In this document: positions 6,008 through 12,018 of the stretch, in pieces
Position numbering within the stretch: position 1 is the stretch's first letter
Layout: the number at the start of each line of letters is the position of its first letter
Translations under genes and position numbers: made by a program
Assembly (NCBI GenBank): GCA_049644325.1
Contig: JBARRR010000098.1
Span: 1 to 12,018, forward strand
Direction of reading: 5' to 3'
From: DASZHA01 sp049644325
GTDB lineage: Bacteria; Chloroflexota; Dormibacteria; DASZGP01
Length of the DNA: 12,018 bases
Notes under the pieces: model-generated
What the model saw: the letters and a program-made list of their open reading frames with translations, nothing else
Told to the model about the DNA's origin: nothing
Databases searched by the model: none

Positions 6008-6916
6008 ATGCGCGTCGCGTCGTTGCTGCCCAGCGCCACCGAGATCCTCTTCGCCGTCGGTGCCGGGGACGACGTCGTGGGGGTGACCCACGAATGCGAC
6101 TTCCCGGAGGGCGCGCAGCAGCTGCCGGTGCTCACGGCCAGCGCCATCGACCACGACGGCAAGACCTGTGCCGCCGTCGACCGCCACATCAAGGGCGCGG
6201 TCCACGCCGGCTCCAGCATCTACAAGCTCGACGAGGCCCTGCTGGCCACGCTGGCGCCAGACCTGGTCCTGACCCAGGAGCTGTGCGACGTCTGCGCGGT
6301 CTCATACGGCGAGGTGGTCCACGCGGTGCGGCGGCTGCCCGGCATTGCCGAGGTGCTCTCCCTGGAGCCTTCGTCACTGGGAGACATCTGTGCCACGGTG
6401 GAGGTGGTGGGCGGGGCCCTGGGCCGCGAGCCCGCAGCCGGCCGGGTCGCCGCCGAGATGCGCTCGGCGATCGCCGCCGTGGCGGCCCAGCCGCGGCCTG
6501 CGCCCGCGTCGCGCGTGGCCTGCATCGAGTGGACGGACCCCATCATGGTCGGCGGCCACTGGGTGCCGGAGATGGTGGAGCTTGCCGGGGGTGAGGATCC
6601 CCTCGGCCGGCGCGGCGCGCCCTCCCACTACGTCGACTGGGAGGAGATCGTCGCTGCGGCGCCTGACGTGATGGTGCTGATGCCCTGCGGCTTTGACCTG
6701 GCGCGGACGCTCGAGCTTGCGCCCGACATCACCCAGCGGCGGGGCTTCCGGGATCTTCCCTGCGCACGCAGCGGTCGGGTTGCCGCGGTGGATGGGTCGG
6801 CGTTCTTCAACCGCCCGGGGCCGCGGATCATCGACGGGCTGCGCCTCCTGGCTGCGATTTTCCGAGGTCAGCCGGGCGCCAGCCTGCCGCCGGGGGCAGC
6901 CTGGATTCGCGCCTGA
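6008..6916 (+). CDS. BtuF-like cobalamin-binding protein (PF01497 family), 302 aa, no signal peptide
   Basis: A substrate-binding-protein fold of the BtuF/FepB class, close to the widespread orphan 'cobalamin-binding protein' group. It begins directly with the first domain (MRVASLLPSATEILFAVGAG) and has neither a signal peptide nor a lipobox, so it should stay in the cytoplasm. Visible group features, numbered from 6008: HECDFP (28-33), SSIYKLDEALLATLAPDLVL (69-88), QELCDVCAVSY (90-100), IEWTDPIMVGGHW (173-185), MPCGFDL (225-231) and FFNRPGPRIIDG (266-277). Two lobes and a central helix fit the family fold. An ATG at 6005 immediately precedes the chosen start. The MFS gene begins 7 nt after its stop, indicating co-transcription; no BtuC/BtuD permease or ATPase is present, so a transport role is unproven. 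Confidence 0.85.
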   Translation: MRVASLLPSATEILFAVGAGDDVVGVTHECDFPEGAQQLPVLTASAIDHDGKTCAAVDRHIKGAVHAGSSIYKLDEALLATLAPDLVLTQELCDVCAVSYGEVVHAVRRLPGIAEVLSLEPSSLGDICATVEVVGGALGREPAAGRVAAEMRSAIAAVAAQPRPAPASRVACIEWTDPIMVGGHWVPEMVELAGGEDPLGRRGAPSHYVDWEEIVAAAPDVMVLMPCGFDLARTLELAPDITQRRGFRDLPCARSGRVAAVDGSAFFNRPGPRIIDGLRLLAAIFRGQPGASLPPGAAWIRA

Positions 6917-6923
6917 GCCGAGC

Positions 6924-8222
6924 GTGCTGAAGCGCGCCGGTCGGGCTGTCCGCCACCTGGCGGTGGACATCGCGCCGCTTCGACAGTCGTACGACTTCCG
7001 GCTGCTCTGGTCCGGCGAGCTGGTGTCGCTGGTCGGCCGCCAGATCACCGTGGTGGCGGTGGCGTTTTCGATGTTCGAGCTGACCCATTCCTCGGTGGCG
7101 GTCGGGCTCGTCGGCGTGGCCCAGTTCGTGCCCTACGTCGCGATGTCGCTGGTGGGCGGTACCGTCGTTGACGCGGTCGATCGTCGCCGCCTTCTGATCG
7201 TCACCCAGCTGCTGCTGGCCACCGGCTCGGCGGTGCTCCTGGCAGCCGCGTGGTTCGGCTTCATGTCGGCCTGGCTGTTGTACGTGGTCGCGGCCGCGAT
7301 CTCGGCGGCGGCGGCGGTCGACCTGCCCACCCAGGCATCGATTGTCCCCAACCTTGTCCGCCGCGAGCACCTGACCGCCGCGGTGGCCCTCGGCTTCACT
7401 CAGTTCCAGGCCAGCATCGTGGTGGGACCGGCCATCGGTGGCGTGGTCATCGCCGCGCTGGGGCTGCCGGCCGCATTCGCCATCGACGTCCTCACCTTTG
7501 CCGCCACCATCCTGGCCGCGCTGGCGATTTCGCCCCAACCGCCGGCCGAGAAACACGACGAGTCGCCGCTGCGGTCGATGATCGAAGGCTTCCGCTACGT
7601 CCGCCGCCAGGGGGCGATCATGGGCGGGTTCGCCATCGACCTCAACGCCATGATCTTCGGCATGCCCCGCGCCCTCTTCCCGGCGCTGGCGGCGGCCACC
7701 TACCACGTGGGGCCGCAGGGCCTTGGCCTGCTCTACGCCGCGCCCGGTGTGGGGGCCGTATTGGGCTCGCTTCTCTCCGGGTTTGTCGCCCGCGTCCGCC
7801 ACCAGGGTCGGGCGGTTGTGATCGCTGCCGCCGGCTGGGCGCTGGCGATCGGCCTGGTCGGCCTGGCCACGTTTGCCTTCTGGCTGGCGCTGTTGTTGCT
7901 GGCCATCGCCGGCGCCTGCGACATCATCAGCGCCGTCGCCCGCAACACCATCCTTCAGACCACCACGCCGGACCGGCTTCGCGGCCGGGCCTCTGCAGCC
8001 AACTCCATGGTTGTGGTGGGCGGGCCGTTCCTAGGCGACGTCCGCGCCGGCACCCTGGGCCAGCTGGTCTCGCCACAATTCTCGATCGTTGCCGGCAGCG
8101 TCGTCTGCCTGGCGCTGTGCGGGGTCCTGGCGCGGGCCTTCCCATCTCTGTGGCGGTACCACGCCGACGTGGCGCCGTTGGTGCCACCGACCGTGGCCGC
8201 GGTCGATCGGGAACCGATCTAG
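6924..8222 (+). CDS. MFS transporter, EntS-type exporter family, 432 aa
   Basis: A twelve-TM major facilitator, most similar to the EntS (enterobactin exporter)/MFS_3 group; a proton-driven efflux role is expected, with the substrate unknown. The N-terminal FRLLWSGELVSLVGRQITVV (25-44) leads into TM1, the motif-A loop between TM2 and TM3 reads GGTVVDAVDRRRLL (78-91), and a cytoplasmic central loop (about 203-225) separates the halves. The C-terminal half contains RLRGRASAANSMVVVGG (351-367) and GDVRAGTLG (371-379), typical of the EntS group. The start is GTG 6924, 7 nt after the preceding stop, so it is probably translationally linked to the cobalamin-binding gene; GTG 6963 is an alternative. 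The frame is open further upstream, but only as overlap with that gene. The stop shares the tetranucleotide CTAG with the convergent DUF2203 stop. Confidence 0.92.
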   Translation: MLKRAGRAVRHLAVDIAPLRQSYDFRLLWSGELVSLVGRQITVVAVAFSMFELTHSSVAVGLVGVAQFVPYVAMSLVGGTVVDAVDRRRLLIVTQLLLATGSAVLLAAAWFGFMSAWLLYVVAAAISAAAAVDLPTQASIVPNLVRREHLTAAVALGFTQFQASIVVGPAIGGVVIAALGLPAAFAIDVLTFAATILAALAISPQPPAEKHDESPLRSMIEGFRYVRRQGAIMGGFAIDLNAMIFGMPRALFPALAAATYHVGPQGLGLLYAAPGVGAVLGSLLSGFVARVRHQGRAVVIAAAGWALAIGLVGLATFAFWLALLLLAIAGACDIISAVARNTILQTTTPDRLRGRASAANSMVVVGGPFLGDVRAGTLGQLVSPQFSIVAGSVVCLALCGVLARAFPSLWRYHADVAPLVPPTVAAVDREPI

Positions 8223-8620
8223 AGCGGCTTGCGCCCCGGGTAGCCCTCGCCGATGCGGTGCCAGTTGGCGACGCTCTCTTCGCCCAGGCGCCAGCAGAGC
8301 TCGACCATCTCGCCATCCCGCTCGCCGAGAAAGTCGACCAGGCCGGTGGTGGAGTCCTTGAGGGTGACGTCGAGAGACTCCAGCTCACGGACCGCGACCG
8401 CCACCGCCATCTCGGCGGCACGGAGGGCCGCCACCGCCTGCGCGAGCTCCTCTTGCTCCGCTTCACCGGCCCCATCCCGGCGGAACCGCAGCTCTTTGAT
8501 GCGAACGTTCTCGTGCATCTCGGGCAGCTCGGGCATGACGTCGACGACGCGCTCCACCAGGCGCCGGACCTCGGGTAGGGCGGCGTTGGCTTCTTCGACG
8601 CTGTACACCCGGGGAGCCAT
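8219..8620 (-). CDS. DUF2203 family protein, 133 aa
   Basis: A small protein of the DUF2203 family (PF09969), function unknown. It starts with RVYSVEEANAALPEVRRLV (4-22), has a long, probably coiled-coil helical middle (about 15-80), and ends with the family's diagnostic block: STTGLVDFLGERDG (90-103), CWRLGEE (109-115), a conserved Trp-His (120-121) and GYPGRKPL (126-133). The conserved Asp, Cys, Trp and His residues give the tail the look of a binding or active site, but none is established. ATG 8620 is chosen over TTG 8626 because a TAGCGT box lies exactly 7 nt upstream. It lies 54 nt downstream of the ArfB-like gene on the same strand, so it could be read in the same transcript as well as from its own promoter. 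Confidence 0.9.
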   Translation of the reverse strand: MAPRVYSVEEANAALPEVRRLVERVVDVMPELPEMHENVRIKELRFRRDGAGEAEQEELAQAVAALRAAEMAVAVAVRELESLDVTLKDSTTGLVDFLGERDGEMVELCWRLGEESVANWHRIGEGYPGRKPL

Positions 8621-8627
8621 GTTCAAG

Positions 8628-8633
8628 ACGCTA
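8628..8633 (-). promoter_or_regulatory. Candidate -10 box TAGCGT of a leaderless DUF2203 transcript
   Basis: On the minus strand TAGCGT (8633-8628) fits TANNNT and is followed by 7 nt and then ATG 8620, the same geometry as at 4042 and close to that at 9972. No Shine-Dalgarno is present before the ATG, which agrees with a leaderless start. No clear -35. Confidence 0.4.
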
Positions 8634-8674
8634 GCAAAATCGTTGGCGGACGTGGTTCCGGTCCTGCGATAGGT

Positions 8675-9097
8675 TCAGGCGCTGTCGCCGGGCGGCTTGC
8701 GGAGTCGCTTGACCTCGCTCCGTTGGCGCTTGACCGCCACCCGGCGGGCCCGCGCCGCGGGACCCGGCCTGGTCGCCCGGCGCTTGGGTGGCGGCGGCGC
8801 CAGGGCCTCGGCCACCATGGCCTCGAGCCGCTCGGCGCAGAGCGCGCGGTTCTGGGATAGCGCCCGCTCCTCCTGGGCGGTGATCCGGAGAGGACCTCGG
8901 TCCAGTCCCAGGTGCCGCTGGATGCGGTCGGCGACATCCTCGGGCAGGCCGTCGAGAGCGTCCCCGTCGATGACCAGCTCAGCCCGAGTTGAAACCTTGT
9001 CACGGCGCTGGCCGCCGGGGCCGCTGGATCGGGAGGCGCTCCACTGGGCGCGCTCCAGGAGGTGGTTGGTGACCTCCTCGGGGTTGGTTTCGGTCAG
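8675..9097 (-). CDS. arfB: ArfB-like (RF-1 domain) aminoacyl-tRNA hydrolase, 140 aa, probable CTG start
   Basis: A stand-alone class-I release-factor catalytic domain that should hydrolyse peptidyl-tRNA on stalled ribosomes. Starting from CTG 9097 the product contains ASRSSGPGGQRRDKVSTRAE (21-40) with the catalytic GGQ at 28-30, a compact alpha/beta domain (40-100), the conserved LRITAQEERALSQNR (70-84), and a Pro/Lys/Arg-rich tail (101-136) of the kind that anchors ArfB in the mRNA channel. No ATG, GTG or TTG occurs in this frame near the expected start; family members begin about ten residues before the HLL motif, which puts the start at the CTG within CTGA, where TGA is the cupredoxin stop (9096-9094). 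The GAGGAGG at 9079-9073 lies inside the gene. The GGQ-RRDKV form matches the actinobacterial-type subgroup rather than E. coli ArfB. The open frame and motifs are clear; the start is the uncertain part. Confidence 0.85.
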   Translation of the reverse strand: MTETNPEEVTNHLLERAQWSASRSSGPGGQRRDKVSTRAELVIDGDALDGLPEDVADRIQRHLGLDRGPLRITAQEERALSQNRALCAERLEAMVAEALAPPPPKRRATRPGPAARARRVAVKRQRSEVKRLRKPPGDSA

Positions 9098-9837
9098 CTG
9101 CGCCGCGCGGCCAGGCGGGCGGTGAGCACCAGGACCGCTGGCAGGGTGCCCAGGAGGGCGAGCGCGGCGAGGGTGAACGTGGCCGGCGCCCCGAGCGCGC
9201 GGCCCGCGACCGGCAGGCCGGGCACGAAGGTGTTGGGCAGCTCATCGGACGACACCGAGTTGCTGGTTCCGATCGGCAGGTTGCTGGAGGAGCCGGTCCC
9301 GGAACCGGAAACCCCAGAGCCCGGGTTGGCAACAACCACCGGGTTGCCGTTGTTGAGGGGTCCCTGCGAGGGTGAGCTCGTAACCACCACCGCGCCGTCC
9401 ATGTGCAGCACCCCGCCGCTGGGGACGGTGCCGTGGTAGGCGCATGTGTAGTTGTAGGTGCCGGAGGCGCCGAAGCTCACGGAGTAGCTGGTTGGGCCGC
9501 TCGGGCTCAGCAGCCGTGGACCATACAGTTTCGGCGAGCCGAAACTGGCCGGGCCGGAGGTCGAGCTGGCGGTGTGACCGGGGCAGACCGCGCTCAGGTC
9601 GCAGAGGCTGTCGGAGTAGGTCCAGACCACCGTGTCGCCGGGGGCGATGGTGACGGTGTGGTTGCCGCAGTTACCCTCGACACAGAAGGCGGGGTTGGGG
9701 AAGCCGGTCATGGTCACGTGGTGGACGGTGGCGGCCGCGACCGGGGCAGCCGAAGCCACGGACATGCCGAGCGTTGCGGCGAGGCTCAAACCCGCTGCCA
9801 ACCCGGCCCTGTACAGGGCCTGCATCTCCCAAGTCAC
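9094..9837 (-). CDS. Secreted cupredoxin (plastocyanin-like) with C-terminal membrane anchor, 247 aa
   Basis: An exported blue-copper-type electron carrier or copper-binding protein. From GTG 9837: signal peptide about 1-30 (hydrophobic LAAGLSLAATLGMSV, cleavage near ASA/AP or AAA/T), cupredoxin domain about 38-155, Ser/Gly/Asn-rich linker about 155-198, LPNTF (200-204), a TM helix (about 219-240) and the basic tail ARLAARRS. The four type-1 copper ligands are visible: His88 (PGHTASS), Cys132 and His135 (YTCAYHG) and Met146 (LHMDG). Two further Cys pairs (C52/C57 and C79/C85) could form disulfides. The LPNTF-TM-basic tail resembles a sortase signal, but Phe replaces the usual Gly, so simple TM anchoring is as likely. 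GTG 9837 has an excellent Shine-Dalgarno; the frame is open to TTG 9885 and ATG 9825 lies inside. The ArfB-like gene overlaps its stop. Confidence 0.88.
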   Translation of the reverse strand: MTWEMQALYRAGLAAGLSLAATLGMSVASAAPVAAATVHHVTMTGFPNPAFCVEGNCGNHTVTIAPGDTVVWTYSDSLCDLSAVCPGHTASSTSGPASFGSPKLYGPRLLSPSGPTSYSVSFGASGTYNYTCAYHGTVPSGGVLHMDGAVVVTSSPSQGPLNNGNPVVVANPGSGVSGSGTGSSSNLPIGTSNSVSSDELPNTFVPGLPVAGRALGAPATFTLAALALLGTLPAVLVLTARLAARRS

Positions 9838-9844
9838 GTTAAGA

Positions 9845-9853
9845 CCCCCCCTC
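9845..9853 (-). promoter_or_regulatory. Shine-Dalgarno GAGGGGGGG for the cupredoxin
   Basis: Read on the minus strand, GAGGGGGGG ends 7 nt before GTG 9837, fixing that start. The run of seven G is a homopolymer in the ribosome-binding site, so length changes would alter spacing. A possible -10 TATGTT lies at 9890-9885. Confidence 0.6.
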
Positions 9854-9971
9854 AATGGTCCGATCCCGTGGCTGATTCGTAACAAACATACCCCGAACTC
9901 CTGTTCTTTGCCAGCGCCTTGATGTCTATGTCAACGATTGGCGACCACGAATCCTGCCGCGTGCGCCCGAC

Positions 9972-9977
9972 TACAAT
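9972..9977 (+). promoter_or_regulatory. Candidate -10 box TACAAT of a leaderless pepF transcript
   Basis: TACAAT matches five of six consensus -10 bases and is followed by exactly 6 nt and then GTG 9984. Transcription would start at the initiation codon itself. There is no Shine-Dalgarno before GTG 9984, consistent with leaderless translation. No strong -35 hexamer occurs at 16-19 bp upstream. Confidence 0.55.
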
Positions 9978-9983
9978 CCGCGG

Positions 9984-11780
9984 GTGGCTGTAGCGAAGCA
10001 GGCGCAGACGGGCGCCGAGGAGATCCACTGGAACCTCGCTGACCTCTACCCGGGTGACCCGGTGGTGGGGGTCGAGTCGGACCTGATGCGGGCCGAGGAC
10101 ATGTCTCGGGCCTTCGAGGAGGAGTACCACGGCGTGGTCGCCGCCCTCGACGCCGCCGGCGTGGCCGGCGCGCTGAAGCGGTTGGAGGAGATCCACGAGA
10201 TCCTGGGCCGGGCGGCGTCCTATGCCTTCCTCAACTTCAGCACCGACGTCGCCGATCCGCCGCGCGGCGCCCTGCTGCAAAAGGTCCAGGAGTCGGCCAC
10301 CCAGACCGGCACCCACCTGCTCTTCTTCAGCCTGGAATGGATCGCCGTACCCGATGAGCAGGCCGCCCAGGTCCTCGCCGACCCCGCCCTGGCCAACTAC
10401 AAGCACTACCTGGAGTCAGCCCGCCGCTACCGGCCCCATGTCCTCAGCGAGCCCGAGGAGCGGGTGATGGTCGAGAAGTCGGTGACCGCCCGAAGCGCCT
10501 GGGACCGGCTCTTCGAGGAGGCGACCACCGCCATCAAGGTCAATAGCGCCGCCGGCGAGCAGTCGCTGGACGAGGCCCTGGCCCGCCTCCACTCGAGCGA
10601 CCCTGAGGAGCGGAGGGAGGTGGCCCAGGCCGTCACCGATGCCCTCCGCGTCGACCTCCGCACCCGGCGATACATCTTCAACACCGTGCTGGCCGACAAG
10701 TCGATCGACGATCGGCTGCGCAGCTATCCCAGCTGGGTTGCCGATCGCAACCTCGCCAACGAGGCCAGCGACGAGTCGGTCAACGCCCTGGTCGAGGCGG
10801 TGACCTCGCGGTACGACATCCCCCAGCGCTACTACGCACTGAAGAAACGGCTGCTGGGGTTGGACACGTTCTATGACTGGGACCGGTACGCCCGTTACGG
10901 GGCGCCGGAGCCGGATGTCAGCTGGGACGAGGCCCGTGAAACCGTGCTCGACGCCTACGGCTCCTTCTCGCCGCTGATGCGCGACACTGCCGCCGAGTTC
11001 TTCGACAAGCGCTGGATCGATGCCGCCCTCGGCCCCAACAAGCGAGGCGGCGCCTTCGCCCACCAGACCATCCCCGCCCATCACCCCTACGTTTTCGTCA
11101 ACTACACGGGCAAACGACGGGACGTGCTGATCCTGGCGCACGAGCTGGGCCACGGGATCCATATGTCGCTGAGCCGCAAGCAGACCTACGTCAACTTCGA
11201 CACGCCGCTGACCACCGCCGAGACGGCCTCGATCTTCGGCGAGACGGTCACCTTCTCGCGCCTGCTGGAGGCCGAGCGGGACCCACAGCGACGCCTCGGC
11301 CTGATGATCGGCCGGATCGACGACGCCACCGCCACGATATTCCGGCAGATCGCTATGAACCGCTTCGAGGACGCCCTCCACACCATGCGGCGGGAGCAGG
11401 GGGAGCTGTCCGATGAAGACATCAACGGCGCCTGGCTGCGCACGCAGCGCGCGATGCTGGGGCCGTCGGTGGAGGTGACTGACAACTACGGCATTTGGTG
11501 GAGCTACGTCCACCACTTCGTGGCCGTCCCCGGCTACGTCTACGCCTACGCCTTCGGCAACCTCCTGGCCCAGGCCATCTACCAGCGCTCGCTGGAGGAG
11601 GGACCGGACTTCACGCCCAAGTACTTCGAGCTGCTGGCTGCGGGCGGCTCGGACTCACCCGAGGCGCTCACCAAGAAGCTTGACGTGGACCTGGCCGACC
11701 CCGGTTTCTGGCACGGTGGCCTGGACAACATCTCTCGGCTGGTCGACGAGGCCGAAGAGCTCAGCAAGCAACTCGCCTAG
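9984..11780 (+). CDS. pepF: Oligoendopeptidase F, M3B zinc metallopeptidase, 598 aa
   Basis: A cytosolic zinc endopeptidase that cuts short peptides (family M3B). N-terminal helical region (about 15-210; HWNLADLYPG at 15-24 is the typical opening), then the M3 catalytic domain (about 215-590). The active site is HELGHGIH (386-393): His386, Glu387 and His390, with Glu413 (TTAETASIFGE) as the third zinc ligand. The conserved Tyr/His substrate-binding region is seen at WWSYVHHFVAVPGYVYAYAF (505-524). Also conserved are NTVLADKSIDDRLRSYPSWV (233-252) and GGAFAHQTIPAHHPYVFVNY (355-374). Full family length; no signal peptide. GTG 9984 is set by TACAAT 6 nt upstream. It is divergent from the cupredoxin with a 146-bp gap and converges on the DUF4190 gene. 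Confidence 0.96.
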   Translation: MAVAKQAQTGAEEIHWNLADLYPGDPVVGVESDLMRAEDMSRAFEEEYHGVVAALDAAGVAGALKRLEEIHEILGRAASYAFLNFSTDVADPPRGALLQKVQESATQTGTHLLFFSLEWIAVPDEQAAQVLADPALANYKHYLESARRYRPHVLSEPEERVMVEKSVTARSAWDRLFEEATTAIKVNSAAGEQSLDEALARLHSSDPEERREVAQAVTDALRVDLRTRRYIFNTVLADKSIDDRLRSYPSWVADRNLANEASDESVNALVEAVTSRYDIPQRYYALKKRLLGLDTFYDWDRYARYGAPEPDVSWDEARETVLDAYGSFSPLMRDTAAEFFDKRWIDAALGPNKRGGAFAHQTIPAHHPYVFVNYTGKRRDVLILAHELGHGIHMSLSRKQTYVNFDTPLTTAETASIFGETVTFSRLLEAERDPQRRLGLMIGRIDDATATIFRQIAMNRFEDALHTMRREQGELSDEDINGAWLRTQRAMLGPSVEVTDNYGIWWSYVHHFVAVPGYVYAYAFGNLLAQAIYQRSLEEGPDFTPKYFELLAAGGSDSPEALTKKLDVDLADPGFWHGGLDNISRLVDEAEELSKQLA

Positions 11781-11793
11781 GGCCTTAGTGGCG

Positions 11794-11806
11794 CCGCCCT
11801 TGGCGG
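11794..11806. terminator. Small GC hairpin between pepF and the DUF4190 gene
   Basis: CCGCC (11794-11798) and GGCGG (11802-11806) form a 5-bp stem with a 3-nt loop in the 62-bp gap (11781-11842) between the convergent genes. No T-tract follows in either direction. Such short GC stems are common in DNA of this composition, so this is only a weak terminator candidate. Confidence 0.2.
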
Positions 11807-11842
11807 GATGCCGGTTGGTCCAGGCGCTCGGGGGGCGTTCGG

Positions 11843-12018
11843 TCAGGGGTGCTGCGTGCTGTAGAACATCGTCGCGCCAAGTCCCAGGACGACGATCAGT
11901 ATCACTGCCACGATTGCCAGCACCAGGACGGCGAAATGGATGTAGCCGAGCCAGATCCCGACGGTGGCCATGCCGCTGCCAGCCTCTCCCGTCTGGCGAA
12001 TCTGGCTGCGAGCCATGT
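11843..12018 (-). CDS. DUF4190 membrane protein, C-terminal part (5' end outside window)
   Basis: On the minus strand the frame runs from the window edge to TGA at 11845-11843, giving at least 57 residues: SQIRQTGEAGSG, then ATVGIWLGYIHFAVLVLAIV and a further hydrophobic stretch, ending FYSTQHP. The SQIRQTGE-G-G-(A/V)GI-LGY pattern is the second half of the DUF4190 domain, in which a first TM hairpin and the motif GHxA(R/L)SQIRRTG precede this point. The ATG at 12016 falls inside the expected motif, so the true start most likely lies beyond the edge. It would be a small two- to four-TM inner-membrane protein of unknown role. Confidence 0.7.
   Translation of the reverse strand, partial: MARSQIRQTGEAGSGMATVGIWLGYIHFAVLVLAIVAVILIVVLGLGATMFYSTQHP

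Noticed and set aside
4937..6205. N-terminal extension of the R2lox frame to 6205
   Set aside because: The extension runs antisense through the start of the cobalamin-binding gene and exceeds family length by about 100 residues; ATG 5893 with its SD gives the normal size.
6828..7802. 324-aa open frame on the minus strand inside the MFS gene
   Set aside because: It is antisense shadow with His/Arg/Asp/Gln-rich composition and no domain.
7250..8578. 442-aa open frame on the plus strand overlapping the MFS gene and DUF2203
   Set aside because: It is a +1 shadow of the MFS gene with Arg/Gly/Pro/His-rich low-complexity translation; the overlapping genes carry family motifs.
8623..9003. 126-aa minus-strand frame overlapping the ArfB-like gene
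   Set aside because: The neighbouring frame (8675-9097) contains the GGQ domain and complete family motifs; this one is Ser/Pro/Arg-rich with none.
10416..11516. 366-aa open frame on the minus strand within pepF
   Set aside because: It is antisense to the conserved M3B catalytic domain and has no recognisable features.

Overview
The window is a GC-rich (roughly two-thirds G+C) bacterial chromosomal segment, packed with genes of mostly housekeeping or general-metabolism type. No phage, transposase, CRISPR, rRNA or tRNA was seen. The gene content (a six-TM class III cyclase, an R2lox-type ferritin-like oxidase, DUF2203, an RF-1-type hydrolase with a GGQ-RRDKV signature, DUF4190, an anchored plastocyanin-like protein) and several TANNNT boxes only 6-7 nt before start codons (leaderless transcripts) suggest a high-GC Terrabacteria member: Actinomycetota, Chloroflexota or a related candidate phylum such as Dormibacterota. 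This placement is an inference from gene content and cannot be fixed by eye.

Layout. Positions 1-261 hold a long inverted repeat (about 80-bp arms, 78/80 identical) whose right arm contains the promoter-proximal region and first codons of an unrecognised gene (238-741, +). A membrane-bound adenylate/guanylate cyclase follows (770-2065, +). It converges on dxs (2058-3947, -), the first enzyme of the MEP isoprenoid pathway, with an 8-bp stop-stop overlap. dxs diverges from an alpha/beta hydrolase (4055-4930, +) across a short promoter region carrying a 7-bp dyad. The hydrolase converges on an R2-like ligand-binding oxidase (4937-5893, -). That gene diverges from a two-gene unit (+): an unsecreted BtuF-like cobalamin-binding protein (6008-6916) and an EntS-type MFS exporter (6924-8222). 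The exporter's stop interlocks with that of a minus-strand cluster, read from 9837 down to 8219: a secreted, membrane-anchored cupredoxin (9837-9094), an ArfB-like ribosome-rescue hydrolase that appears to start at CTG within the cupredoxin stop (9097-8675), and a DUF2203 protein (8620-8219). Divergent from the cupredoxin is pepF, an oligoendopeptidase F (9984-11780, +). The window ends in the 3' part of a DUF4190 membrane protein gene (minus strand, 5' end outside).

The genes do not form one obvious pathway. The most interesting points are the inverted repeat at the left edge, the CTG-initiated stop/start coupling of the ArfB-like gene, the cyclase with atypical base-recognition residues, the R2lox enzyme with all cofactor and crosslink residues, and the repeated leaderless promoter arrangement. 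No stretch longer than about 300 bases lacks a gene; the longest is 1-237, filled mainly by the inverted repeat. I did not find convincing evidence for a wholly new multi-gene system.
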